Counted from the first letter of the stretch, positions 18,177 to 27,075 are shown. The stretch: 63,214 nucleotides of DNA from Candidatus Magnetocorallium paracelense (GCA_029001845.1 JAREWP010000032.1:1-63214); one strand, 5' to 3'. The notes: generated by a model not told the origin, from the sequence alone. A program made the numbers and translations.

Positions 18177-18208
18177 CAAGACATGTCTTGCCTTTCAAGA
18201 CAGACTTG
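18177..18208. promoter_or_regulatory. Paired CAAG..CTTG palindromes upstream of the sigma-54 regulator
   Basis: A perfect 14-bp palindrome CAAGACATGTCTTG (18177-18190) is followed five bases later by an imperfect copy, CAAGACAGACTTG (18196-18208). They end about 30 bp before the ATG at 18238, beyond which GGAAGGAAG serves as ribosome site. The arrangement suggests a dimeric repressor or autoregulatory operator. Which protein binds is not visible. Confidence 0.45.
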
Positions 18209-18237
18209 TTTTATCATAAAAGCTGTGGAAGGAAGTT

Positions 18238-19668
18238 ATGGCTGATATTCTGATAATGGATGACGACAAATCATTTTGCGACAGGCTTGCAAGAATCGTC
18301 GAGCGCATGGGGCATCAAGTGTCATGCACCCATACGATTAAGGATACGCTTACGATTTCCGACACCAATTCATTTGATGTCGTTTTACTGGACGTCGTAA
18401 TGCCAGATGGCAACGGACTCGATCTTATTCCCCATTTCAGGGAAGCCCCGACCTCTCCGGAAATCGTTATTATTACAGCAGACGGTGATCCCAACGGTGC
18501 TGAAATTGCCATTAGAAGCGGCGCCTGGGACTATATTGAAAAACCTCTGCAAAAAAAGACCCTCTCCCTTACGCTTCTACGGGCGCTGAAGTACCACAAA
18601 GAGAAATCCCATAGAAAGAAAAGCCGTACCTTGCTGTTCGACGGTGTCATTGGCAGCAGCTCAGTCATGCAGGACTGCTGCGATCTGACGATTCAGGCTG
18701 CCGGCGGCAATGTAAACGTCCTTGTCACCGGCGAAACAGGAACGGGAAAGGAGCTTTTTGCACTGGCGATTCATAACAACAGCCAACGGAGTCAAAACAA
18801 CTTTGTCGTCGTGGATTGCACGGCCCTGCCTGAAAATCTCATTGAAAGCATACTCTTCGGACATGAAAAAGGCGCTTTTACAGGGGCTGAGAAGAGACGT
18901 GAAGGGCTTATAAAACAAGCTGACGGAGGAACGTTGTTTCTCGATGAAGTCGGTGAGCTCCCCCTTGCAATTCAAAAGACCTTCCTTCGTGTGTTGCAGG
19001 AACGACGTTTTACTCCCCTTGGAGCAGGCTATGAAGTGAAAAGCGATTTCAGACTGGTTGCCGCCACAAACAGAGACCTCGCCGGGATGGTAAAGGAAAG
19101 CAGGTTTAGGGAAGACCTCTATTTCAGACTCAAATCACTGACGATCCACCTCCCTCCATTACGAGAGAGGAACGATGACATACGAGACATTGCAACACAT
19201 CTTATGTCACAGCATTGCAAGAGGTTCGGATATCCTGCAAAGAGTTTTGCTCCCGATTTTTTTGAGGGGATAACAAAATACAATTGGCCGGGAAATGTTC
19301 GCGAGCTCGGCAATGCGCTTGAAAATTCAGTTACTTCAGCTCAGCAGGACACAACGATTTTCCTCCATCATCTCCCCAAATACCTTCGCATCAAGATCGC
19401 CCAGGCATCGTTAAATTATAACAGCAGCGATTCCAAACGATTCAATTACCTCAGCGACGAACTACCCGACTGGAGGAGCTTTAAAAACGACGCCGTTTCT
19501 AAACTTGAAAAGCAATATGTAAATCAGCTCCTTTTCATCACGAACAATAATATAAAAGAAGCATGTAAAATATCCGATCTCTCCAGACCACGATTGTACG
19601 CCATTATGAAAAAACTGGGTGTATCGAGGAACGAATTACCGAACAGTAATTCGGCGCCGGCCGGATAA
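18238..19668 (+). CDS. Sigma-54-dependent response regulator (NtrC family)
   Basis: A 476-aa transcription activator. The receiver domain (1-120) has D9/D10, phospho-acceptor D52 (LLDVVMPDGNG) and K102. The AAA+ domain has Walker A GETGTGKE (165-172), the sigma-54-contacting loop GAFTGA (212-217), Walker B GGTLFLDE (230-237) and the R-finger region FREDLYFRL. A Fis-type helix-turn-helix lies near the end (NNIKEACKISDLSRPRLYAIM). Phosphorylation should drive oligomerisation and ATP-dependent opening of sigma-54 promoters. It is divergent from the sensor block and is the only DNA-binding regulator nearby, so it is the natural candidate output for those kinases (inference). Confidence 0.95.
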   Translation: MADILIMDDDKSFCDRLARIVERMGHQVSCTHTIKDTLTISDTNSFDVVLLDVVMPDGNGLDLIPHFREAPTSPEIVIITADGDPNGAEIAIRSGAWDYIEKPLQKKTLSLTLLRALKYHKEKSHRKKSRTLLFDGVIGSSSVMQDCCDLTIQAAGGNVNVLVTGETGTGKELFALAIHNNSQRSQNNFVVVDCTALPENLIESILFGHEKGAFTGAEKRREGLIKQADGGTLFLDEVGELPLAIQKTFLRVLQERRFTPLGAGYEVKSDFRLVAATNRDLAGMVKESRFREDLYFRLKSLTIHLPPLRERNDDIRDIATHLMSQHCKRFGYPAKSFAPDFFEGITKYNWPGNVRELGNALENSVTSAQQDTTIFLHHLPKYLRIKIAQASLNYNSSDSKRFNYLSDELPDWRSFKNDAVSKLEKQYVNQLLFITNNNIKEACKISDLSRPRLYAIMKKLGVSRNELPNSNSAPAG

Positions 19669-19702
19669 CGTCCTTCAAATCGAATATCGAACCGGGAGCG
19701 GA

Positions 19703-20746
19703 CTATCGCTCTTTAATGGCAAAGCCCAGACCTGTTTCACCATCGCTCGAATCTGTATCTACAAAGGTAAAATAATCTCCCCCGGAGTTGACCATACCGT
19801 AACTAGACCATCCCCCTTCGCCTGCTAATGTCAGGCCGCCGTCCGGCTCGATTTCATAGGTAAAGGCCCCGTATGCAGGCTCATTATCAGAGGCATAGAG
19901 GTTGGCGTATTCGCCATTACCTGCGCCATCGTAATAACCTGAGGAATAAAAGGTTTCGGGATTACTGTAAACAGAAGCGGAAATAAACCGCCCCTTAAGA
20001 GAGGCAACGGACATTTCCGAAGACTCTTTTATGGCGAATCCCATAAGTGCGTCGCCATTACTTAAATCGGTATCGGTAAATAGTAAAAGATTCCCCTCTG
20101 CACTCAGCACGCCGTAACTCACTCTCTCTTCACTGCCGACTCTCATTGTCACACTACCCTCTGAGGCGACCTCGTAAGTAAATGTCTCGCTCTCCAAATC
20201 GCCTGCCGAGTTGGATATATTTGTGTATTCCCCCTCTCCCTTTCCATCAAAAGAAAAAGAGGAATAAGCTGTCACGTTATCATTGGAATAGGAGGCGCTT
20301 TTAAATTGTCCGTACAAGTCTGCATTCGTCATCCCCGAGGATTCCCTGACTCCAACACCAAAACCGACATACCCGTCGCTGCCGTCTGTGTCTGAATAGG
20401 TATATATACTTCCGTCAAAACTGACTATCCCGTAGCTGACTTCACCACTGTTATAGGTTACGCTAAAACTTCCGTCTCCATCTACTTCATATGTAAATGA
20501 CTCTGACACCAGGTTATTGTTGGATGTCGATAGATTTTCATATTCAGCATTTCCGTTACCGTCAAAAGAGAGAGTAGAATAAACCGTTAAATCATCGTTA
20601 AAAAAAGAGACAGACCTGAATTGTCCCTTTAAAAGGGAATTATAATTATCAGGGGAGGAGTCATCTCCGCAGCCTGCCATAACAAGCAGCAAAAACAATC
20701 CCCCAAACCGTAAAGCCTTGAGTAAAAAAAATTTGTGTTTCATCAT
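19703..20746 (-). CDS. Three-repeat secreted lipoprotein, function unknown
   Basis: A 347-aa protein with a lipoprotein signal: basic start, hydrophobic stretch FGGLFLLLVM and lipobox MAGC, so the mature protein begins at C26. The rest is three repeats of about 105 residues, each starting L(K/Y)G(Q/R)F(R/K/I)SAS-like and containing (Y/F)(D)G.G..EY.N(L/I) and a closing (F/Y)(T/S)(D)TD.S(D/N)G stretch. The repeats look beta-rich and suggest a surface or periplasmic structural or binding role. The two methionines at the start make the exact initiation codon uncertain by one residue. It converges on the sigma-54 regulator 34 bases away. I do not recognise the family. Confidence 0.8.
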   Translation of the reverse strand: MMKHKFFLLKALRFGGLFLLLVMAGCGDDSSPDNYNSLLKGQFRSVSFFNDDLTVYSTLSFDGNGNAEYENLSTSNNNLVSESFTYEVDGDGSFSVTYNSGEVSYGIVSFDGSIYTYSDTDGSDGYVGFGVGVRESSGMTNADLYGQFKSASYSNDNVTAYSSFSFDGKGEGEYTNISNSAGDLESETFTYEVASEGSVTMRVGSEERVSYGVLSAEGNLLLFTDTDLSNGDALMGFAIKESSEMSVASLKGRFISASVYSNPETFYSSGYYDGAGNGEYANLYASDNEPAYGAFTYEIEPDGGLTLAGEGGWSSYGMVNSGGDYFTFVDTDSSDGETGLGFAIKER

Positions 20747-20775
20747 TGAATCCTTTCCTTGTAAGTAGTTATATA

Positions 20776-21561
20776 TTACCTAATAGTGACAGGCAATAAT
20801 CTTTCGAGTATCTTTTTAAGAGATTTCATCTCTTCATAAACTACGCCTATTATCAGTTGCCTTAAAGCCTCCTTCGAGCCCTTGTTCACACCTCTCATTG
20901 AAGCAATATATTCCGCTCTCCTGACAGGAGGTATGATTACAGGACAATAACCAAATTTTATAGCCATTACACTTAACAACAATCTGCCGATTCTGCCGTT
21001 TCCATCGATAAAGGGATGGATTGACTCAAATTCTCCATGGATATCGCTTATCCTAATTAAGGGATGAATATTTTGAACGACTTTTGGAGACAGATCGGAT
21101 ATATGCGCACTCATAAGATCCGGAACTTTTGAATAATCTGGAGGGATGTAGTCAGTGCCTGTTATTAAGACATTTTTCTCTCTATATTTGCCGGCTGATT
21201 CGGTATCTAAACGACAATACAATAATCTATGCAAATCCAAAATGTCCGATTCCGTAATCTCTTTATTCAAAAGAGTGTAAATGCGATCGAAAGCCAGTGC
21301 ATGATCGACTGCCTCTATATGTTCGATCAATGTCTTACCGCCTACCGTTATCCCCTCTTCTATAATGACTTTTGTCTCCGATTCCGTTAAAGTATTACCT
21401 TCCAATGCATTGGAGGAATATGTCAGCCCAATGCGATAATAGGCTCTTAACTGCCCTGTAACATCCTGCGGCAACGGCCTGTGCTTGTCGATAAACGCCT
21501 TTATCGCATCTGTCTTTTTAAGTATATCTTCCATCTCGGGCCAATGTTTCTTGGATTGCAA
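20776..21561 (-). CDS. Fic family protein (putative AMP-transferase)
   Basis: A 261-aa Fic-domain protein. The catalytic motif HPFIDGNGRIGR (182-193) is complete, with H182 and the nucleotide-binding arginines. An N-terminal SNALEG (50-55) matches the inhibitory (S/T)xxxE(G/N) motif, so the enzyme is probably autoinhibited, as in class II Fic proteins. Fic proteins typically transfer AMP from ATP to a hydroxyl of a target protein. The C-terminal winged-helix domain common in larger Fic proteins is absent. The TTG at 21561 lacks a clear ribosome site; an ATG at 21534 is an alternative. Substrate unknown. Confidence 0.9.
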   Translation of the reverse strand: MQSKKHWPEMEDILKKTDAIKAFIDKHRPLPQDVTGQLRAYYRIGLTYSSNALEGNTLTESETKVIIEEGITVGGKTLIEHIEAVDHALAFDRIYTLLNKEITESDILDLHRLLYCRLDTESAGKYREKNVLITGTDYIPPDYSKVPDLMSAHISDLSPKVVQNIHPLIRISDIHGEFESIHPFIDGNGRIGRLLLSVMAIKFGYCPVIIPPVRRAEYIASMRGVNKGSKEALRQLIIGVVYEEMKSLKKILERLLPVTIR

Positions 21562-21629
21562 TTATACAAAAAAATCAGTAATTACTTAATGGGCAATGAT
21601 ATTAAACCATTCTCTATACAGTCAATGAT

Positions 21630-21796
21630 CCTAAAAAACAGCATTTAGCTGTCAGCCATCAGCTGTCAGCTTTTTAATTGCAATACTTTATGGTTCAAAA
21701 CACATTCATCCATAAGGTGAAGCTTATTATTGGCAGAATATCAATACTTTCCCTGGCTGAAGGCTGACAGCTGATAGCTGACTGCTGGTTTTTAGG
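21630..21796 (+). repeat. Family 2 inverted-repeat element, copy a
   Basis: About 167 bp with outer ends CCTAAAAAACAGC and GCTGGTTTTTAGG and inner CAGCTGTCAGC / GCTGACAGCTGATAGC arms. ATGAT occurs on both flanks (21625-21629 and 21797-21801), a possible 5-bp target duplication. The interior GGTGAAGCTTATTATTGGC matches the copies at 48828 and, reversed, 22495. No coding capacity. Confidence 0.8.
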
Positions 21797-21841
21797 ATGA
21801 TGGATTCAAGCTTTCGGAATTCAACAACACTTTGGAGAATC

Positions 21842-22228
21842 TCACAATTTGCCGAATATTTTTAAATCTTCCTTTGTCGTATGATCTACAAACCAGTCCG
21901 TTATGAATTGAACGATATCGGAAGAACCGGTTTCTCCATTTTTTAAAAGTTCGATTTTCACTTTGAGATCGTTGAGTAACTGCATATGCATTGTCTGGTG
22001 CTCCACAAGCCCTTCAAGTCGGGCGTAATAAATAATATTCTCTTCGGAAATAAAATGAAAAGAAGCATATCTTGAAAGTTCTTTAAGCAGCCTCTCCTTA
22101 TACAACAAATCGGAAGCGCCCGATAAACGGTTGCCAATTCTGTTAATCAGCTCGCAAAAGTATTGATGTTGAAGATCAACCTCCCTGTTTCCGGTCTCAT
22201 AAAGTCCTTTCCATGCTATAATACTCAT
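21842..22228 (-). CDS. Bacteriohemerythrin (non-heme diiron oxygen-binding protein)
   Basis: A 128-aa hemerythrin-like protein. From the chosen start the diiron ligands are all present: H21 (DLQH), H58 and E62 (FHFISEE), H77 and H81 (EHQTMH), H116 and D121 (DHTTKED). The family binds O2 reversibly and serves in oxygen storage, delivery or sensing in microaerophiles and anaerobes. The ATG at 22228 is chosen because GGAGG lies eight bases upstream and the family begins with such an MSIIAWKGLYETGN segment; an ATG nine codons upstream is open but has no ribosome site. It stands alone between repeat-filled gaps. Confidence 0.92.
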   Translation of the reverse strand: MSIIAWKGLYETGNREVDLQHQYFCELINRIGNRLSGASDLLYKERLLKELSRYASFHFISEENIIYYARLEGLVEHQTMHMQLLNDLKVKIELLKNGETGSSDIVQFITDWFVDHTTKEDLKIFGKL

Positions 22229-22333
22229 AAGAAAGCCCTCCAAATATCTCAGCATATGCCATAGGCGATTTCTTTGTATTATTTATCAAGCGAGGTAAAA
22301 ACATCAACAGGCAGACGATATGAACCTGACACT

Positions 22334-22467
22334 CAATACCATTAACTTAAGGGGTGAAGCACCTTCCGACGTAGGCGGGTCATGTTTGAGAAGGCGCAGC
22401 GAAGCGAAGCCTTCGAGTTTAGCCGCTGAAGGCGGATGGTGCTTTGCTCCTTAAGTTAATGACATTG
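22334..22467 (+). mobile_element. Family 1 134-bp element with 10-bp target duplication
   Basis: Same ends and length as the copy at 17930. Perfect direct repeats ACCTGACACT flank it (22324-22333 and 22468-22477). Left end CAATACCATTAACTTAAGG; the reverse complement of the right end is CAATGTCATTAACTTAAGG. Confidence 0.92.
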
Positions 22468-22494
22468 ACCTGACACTGAAAAAGTCTGCTATTA

Positions 22495-22656
22495 TCTAAA
22501 AAAGTATTAAGCAGTCAGCTATCAGCCTTCAGCAAAAGAACGTGTTGATCTTATGCCAATAATAAGCTTCACTATACAGGTGAATGTATTTAGAACCGTA
22601 AGTGTTGCAATTTAAAAAGCTGAAGGCTGATCGCTGACAGCTGATGGCTGTTTTTA
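22495..22656 (-). repeat. Family 2 element, copy c, reverse orientation
   Basis: Reverse-complement match to the copies at 21630 and 48828, more diverged at its outer left end. It ends in GCTGATGGCTGTTTTTA, only seven bases before the ATG of the DUF488 gene at 22663, so it occupies that gene's leader. Confidence 0.75.
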
Positions 22657-22662
22657 ATAAAA

Positions 22663-23004
22663 ATGATCAAAACAAAAAGTATTTTAGAAAAAAGAAGTGA
22701 CAAAGACGGCACAAGGATTTGTGTCATGAGGTATACAAAGCCTTTTCACGACTATGACGAATGGATCGTGGACCTGGCGCCTTCTTCTAAATTATTGCAT
22801 AAAAGTCTTCAGGGGAAGATCAGTTGGGAAGAGTATAGGGAGATGTATATATTGGAAATGGAAAACCGGAGGCATCTTATACACGAATTGAAAAAGCGGA
22901 GCGATCAGGGAGAGGTCATCACACTTCTATGCTGGGAAAGGGACGATAACCATTGCCACAGAAAAATACTCAAGGAATTGATCTTGGGCGAAAAGGAGAG
23001 GTAA
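22663..23004 (+). CDS. DUF488 family protein
   Basis: A 113-aa protein with the DUF488 pattern: basic N-terminal strand, then WIVDLAPSSKLLHK, ISWEEYREMY.LEM and VITLLCWERDDNHCHRK, where the LLC..(E)...CHR signature closes the domain. No verified function is known to me for the family. The ATG follows a family 2 repeat directly and no ribosome site is visible, so translation may be weak or start elsewhere. The stop codon abuts the ATG of the next gene (TAAATG), which indicates coupled translation with the membrane protein at 23005. Confidence 0.85.
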   Translation: MIKTKSILEKRSDKDGTRICVMRYTKPFHDYDEWIVDLAPSSKLLHKSLQGKISWEEYREMYILEMENRRHLIHELKKRSDQGEVITLLCWERDDNHCHRKILKELILGEKER

Positions 23005-25458
23005 ATGTCTGTTCTTGCTTTTTCAAAGGATTTCTGCAATAAACATTTCACCCCAGGTAATAATCCGCCAATTGTCCCTTTAATTACTTTCTTATGCGTT
23101 TTGATCTGCTATTCATATTTTATCCACTTCATCGGTACGAAATCATGGAATGTAACCAGTCGCCTCGCTCTGACATATGCGATAGCGGATCAAGGTACAT
23201 TCAGAATCGATGACTATCACCTGAACACAGGAGACAAGGCATATTATAATGGTCATTACTATTCAGATAAAGCACCGGGCGCCTCTTTTCTTGCGTTACC
23301 CTTTTATTACCTTCTGAAGTCGACAGGAATTCAATCGGAGAAATATACAAGATACATCCTCACTCTTTTTGTAATCGCTTTGCCCTCTGCTCTTTCCCTC
23401 TTCTTTTTCCTTGAAATCCTGAAACTCCTTGGGATATCCGATGAGTGGCATAGAGTTATCATTACCCTGTCCTACTATTTATGCACACCGGCCTTTCCTT
23501 TCTCTACGATTCTGTACGGCCATCAGTTAGCTGCGGCATGCAGCATATCGGCTTTTTATTTTCTTTTTAAAATACGAATACGTAAAGAATCGGAAATAAC
23601 GCTCTCACTTTTGCTCTCCGGGCTGATGGCCGGTTGGGCCTACATCAGCGATTATCCTTCAGGCATTATTATGGTCTTTCTCACCGTTTACTGCATAATC
23701 TCAATAAGGAGAAAGCCCATGTTTTTTTGGTGGGTCACAGGTTTATTAATACCAATCGGCATCCTCTTTTATTATAACTTCTCTTGCTTTGGAGGTATCT
23801 TTCAAAACGCCTATAAGTATCACGAGATATATAATCATCAGGAAGGATTTATGGGCATAAAATGGCCCAGAACAGAAGCATTATGGGGAATTTCATTCAG
23901 CTCCTATCGTGGCATATTCTATCAATCTCCTCTATTGCTCCTGAGTATTCCAGGCGTTTATTATTTTCGAAAACAAAGAGAATATAAAAATGAATTTTTC
24001 CTGTATCTCTTTATTGTAATTGCTTTTTTAACATTCAACTCAGGTTTTACTTACTGGAACGGCGTAGGGAGCGTAAACGCAAGGTTCATGATTCCGGCTC
24101 TTCCATTCCTTGTTTTATTGTCAGTCAGAACATTTCAAAAATGGCCTGACCAGGCAGTTGTACTTTCACTGATCTCTTTTGTTTTTATGCTTACAATTTG
24201 TGCGACAGAGCCTCGCACTGATTATAGGATTCAAAATCCTCTCTTTTATTTTAACTTTTTTCTTCTCTCTCAAGGATTTGCTTCGGAAAATCTGGGAGTT
24301 ATGGCAGGTCTTGGAAAATGGCCTGCTTTCCTTTTCCTCCCCATTGTCGTGACGGTTTGTATTATTGTAATTCGAAAAACAACCTGCCAGAGCGTACCAA
24401 CAAAGATCGGTAAAAAAGAGACAATGAGCATGATTGCTTTGCTTGTTTTAACCATTGTCTGGATTATTGCTACAGGCCTGGAGGGACGTTTTCAAAGAAC
24501 TTTAAACAGGGCCCATGCTCTTTATCACTATTATGGAACAGGAGGAAAGATAAACCTCATTGAAGCAGAAACAGAATACCTGAATGCCATGTCAATGGAT
24601 CCTTTTCAACCATCCCCCTACAAACAACTTGTGAAAATCGCCAAGAGTAGAAGAAAGCCGGCTCTGGCTCTTACATATTATGACAAACAAATACAAAATG
24701 GCGTTCAGCCTGTTACTGCAATGGTGGAAAAGGCGATTCTCCTCAACGAACTTGGTGAAACAAAAATGGCGGAATCGCTTCTTAATAAAGCTTCGTCTTT
24801 AGCCGATAAGACAGATAAAGATGAAGACTTGATTTACATACATAGAAATATCGGTAATTGCTACGATAATTTGGAAAGATTTGAAGATGCCGCATATCAC
24901 TATAGGGAAGCGCTTCAAATAAATCCGAACCTCTTCGATATGAATGTAAACATCGGCGTTGTCCTGCAAAAACAGGGGAAAGCGGATCAAGCCCTTTCAT
25001 ATTATGAGAAGGCTCTGACACTAAGGTCTGACAAGTCAATGCTGCATAATAATATTGGCAGCATTCTTAGATTAAAAGGGGAACTCGAAAAGTCCATTTT
25101 CCATCTCAGAACCGCTATAAGGCTGGATCGGGATAATGGCAACGCCAAAAAAAATATAGCACTTGCGCTTGCAGAGACCGAAAATTATGAGGAAGCAATT
25201 CTTCATTTATCGGATTTTGTCAGAATTCATCCGGACGATCGTGAGGCGCATTATAATTTAGGCAGCCTCTTACTTAAGGTTGGAGACAACATGGCAGCTA
25301 TAGAGGAATATTGTAAGGCATTAAAGATCAACCCCGATTGGACAAAACCCAAAGAAAAGATTAAAAAAATATTGATGCTGAAAAACAAAATGAAAAATCA
25401 CAACGAATCAACGGAAACAGGCAAAGCAGAGGACTTATGTAACGATTCAAGCTTGTAA
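23005..25458 (+). CDS. Polytopic GT-C-like membrane protein with C-terminal TPR repeats
   Basis: An 817-aa protein. The N-terminal 480 residues contain about ten hydrophobic segments. After TM1 comes a loop with IDDYHLNTGDKAYY and YYSDKAPGASFLALP, a pattern I associate with GT-C-type lipid-linked sugar transferases. The C-terminal 300 residues carry tetratricopeptide-like repeats (YIHRNIGNCYDNLERFEDA; NVNIGVVLQKQGKADQA; NNIGSILRLKGELEKS; YNLGSLLLKVGDNMAA). It could be a glycosyltransferase or a membrane scaffold with protein-binding repeats. AAAGGAGAGG before the ATG is a good ribosome site and overlaps the end of the DUF488 gene. Confidence 0.75.
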   Translation: MSVLAFSKDFCNKHFTPGNNPPIVPLITFLCVLICYSYFIHFIGTKSWNVTSRLALTYAIADQGTFRIDDYHLNTGDKAYYNGHYYSDKAPGASFLALPFYYLLKSTGIQSEKYTRYILTLFVIALPSALSLFFFLEILKLLGISDEWHRVIITLSYYLCTPAFPFSTILYGHQLAAACSISAFYFLFKIRIRKESEITLSLLLSGLMAGWAYISDYPSGIIMVFLTVYCIISIRRKPMFFWWVTGLLIPIGILFYYNFSCFGGIFQNAYKYHEIYNHQEGFMGIKWPRTEALWGISFSSYRGIFYQSPLLLLSIPGVYYFRKQREYKNEFFLYLFIVIAFLTFNSGFTYWNGVGSVNARFMIPALPFLVLLSVRTFQKWPDQAVVLSLISFVFMLTICATEPRTDYRIQNPLFYFNFFLLSQGFASENLGVMAGLGKWPAFLFLPIVVTVCIIVIRKTTCQSVPTKIGKKETMSMIALLVLTIVWIIATGLEGRFQRTLNRAHALYHYYGTGGKINLIEAETEYLNAMSMDPFQPSPYKQLVKIAKSRRKPALALTYYDKQIQNGVQPVTAMVEKAILLNELGETKMAESLLNKASSLADKTDKDEDLIYIHRNIGNCYDNLERFEDAAYHYREALQINPNLFDMNVNIGVVLQKQGKADQALSYYEKALTLRSDKSMLHNNIGSILRLKGELEKSIFHLRTAIRLDRDNGNAKKNIALALAETENYEEAILHLSDFVRIHPDDREAHYNLGSLLLKVGDNMAAIEEYCKALKINPDWTKPKEKIKKILMLKNKMKNHNESTETGKAEDLCNDSSL

Positions 25459-25716
25459 GCGCGAAACCCGTCAACACAACAGTTATGGACTTTATTAAGA
25501 AAAAAGGGGCAATGCAAATTGGACGATTCAGGCGGAAGCATATGCATACTTTAATGCTTTTTGGTATATTATATCCTTCTTAAATACCTGACAAATCAAA
25601 GCACAGATTTGGAACTTATCCCTTTGTGGTAATATTTTTTTAATTTATATCTGTATTTAACTTTGAAATCTAAACAACAAAGCGGTCAAATCAGTGTTTT
25701 TGTAAAAGGAGTGAAT
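25459..25716. other. Intergenic region upstream of the GAPDH homologue
   Basis: AT-rich, no open frame of note. It must hold the promoter for the gene at 25717. I cannot identify -35/-10 boxes with confidence. Confidence 0.4.
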
Positions 25717-26967
25717 ATGAATGGTAACGGGATTTCTAAATTGGGAATTAACGGCCTTGGCCGTATAGGTAAACTCACACTCTGGCGCCATGTCGCCGAA
25801 AAGTCCTTCAAAGAAATTGTAATCAACATCGGACGTGAAGCAGGCAAATCATTACATGACGTGGCTCACTATATAGAGAGGGACTCCACATACGGGGCAA
25901 TGCACAAATATATTTACGGCTGTCGCGGCGAAAAATTGATCAAAGAAATCGATGACACCAACGGCGCAATGAATATAGACGATATAAAAGTAACTCTCCT
26001 GAGAGAAAAACGTAATCCCGCTGAAATAGGATGGGAACAACACGGAGTCAGACTGGTTGTCGATACAACCGGCAGTTTTCTCGATCCTGTAATCGAATCC
26101 GATAATCCGAAAGGGTCAATAAGGGGGCATCTCGATGCCGGCGCAGAAAGAGTAATCCTCTCTGCACCCTTTAAGATTAAGGATAAAGCAAAAGAGATGC
26201 CCTCCGATTGTGTAACAACGGTGATGGGTATTAACGAAAATGATTACGATCCGATCAGGCATAAAATCGTATCCGCCGCTTCCTGCACGACCACATGTCT
26301 TGCACATATGGTAAAACCGCTTCTTGATACTTTTGGCGCCAAAAGGATACTTTCGGCCTCAATGTCGACAGTCCATGCAGCCACCGGCTCGCAGGAAGTA
26401 TTGGACAGATTGTCGAAGGGGGGCGCAAAGGATCTGAGAAAGAGCAGGAGTATACTAAACAACATTATACTCACCACGACCGGGGCCGCCGACACCCTGG
26501 CTCTCGTTATACCGGAGATGAAACATATAGGTTTTATCGCCGAGTCAGTGAGAATACCAACCACTACGGGCTCTCTCGTCATCTTGGCGGTAAATTTTCA
26601 GGAAGACGATACAGGTGAATCCGTCAGGAGAGAAATCATTAATGAAGCATATAAAAAATCCGCTGCTCTGGATAAAAGAAAATACCTCAGATACAGTGAA
26701 GAACAAAACGTCTCCTGTGACATCATAGGGATTCCCGGAGCGGCGGTGATTATAGAAGGCCACGAGACCCATACGCGCACTGCCGAGTTGACAATAGACC
26801 TGGAAAGAGTCGCCGGCGTCAGAAAGGAGATTCTAAAAGAAGCTCACAACACAACGATAAAAGTACCGATCACACAGGCCGTGATATACGGATGGTACGA
26901 TAATGAGTTGGGCAGCTATGTCAACCTCCTGGCGGACCGTACACTAAGCATCGCAGAGGATATGTGA
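25717..26967 (+). CDS. Divergent glyceraldehyde-3-phosphate dehydrogenase homologue
   Basis: A 416-aa NAD(P)-dependent dehydrogenase. The Rossmann motif NGLGRIGK opens the chain. The active-site segment SAASCTTTC holds the catalytic cysteine (canonical SCTTNC, Asn replaced by Thr); STVHAATGSQ holds the histidine, and GFIAESVRIPTTTGS corresponds to the phosphate-binding arginine strand. The chain is longer than usual (about 330-340) and ends WYDNELGSYVN where the family has WYDNEWGYS. It probably oxidises GAP or a related aldehyde phosphate; the divergence leaves substrate and direction open. The ATG at 25717 is chosen for AAAGGAG seven bases upstream; an open frame extends 18 codons further without a site. 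Confidence 0.85.
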   Translation: MNGNGISKLGINGLGRIGKLTLWRHVAEKSFKEIVINIGREAGKSLHDVAHYIERDSTYGAMHKYIYGCRGEKLIKEIDDTNGAMNIDDIKVTLLREKRNPAEIGWEQHGVRLVVDTTGSFLDPVIESDNPKGSIRGHLDAGAERVILSAPFKIKDKAKEMPSDCVTTVMGINENDYDPIRHKIVSAASCTTTCLAHMVKPLLDTFGAKRILSASMSTVHAATGSQEVLDRLSKGGAKDLRKSRSILNNIILTTTGAADTLALVIPEMKHIGFIAESVRIPTTTGSLVILAVNFQEDDTGESVRREIINEAYKKSAALDKRKYLRYSEEQNVSCDIIGIPGAAVIIEGHETHTRTAELTIDLERVAGVRKEILKEAHNTTIKVPITQAVIYGWYDNELGSYVNLLADRTLSIAEDM

Positions 26968-27027
26968 CAAATCCAGATTACCAACGGTTCACGCAGTCTA
27001 AAGCCTGCGGCTACATTTTATACTTAT

Positions 27028-27047
27028 GCCCCGCAATGAAGCGGGGC
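27028..27047. terminator. Candidate bidirectional terminator hairpin
   Basis: GCCCCGC-AATGAA-GCGGGGC forms a 7-bp GC-rich stem between the convergent genes ending at 26967 (+) and 27076 (-). Only a short T run (CTTTCC) follows, so efficiency is uncertain. Confidence 0.5.
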
Positions 27048-27075
27048 TTTCCGGAAACGAAGCACAGGCTTTGAT

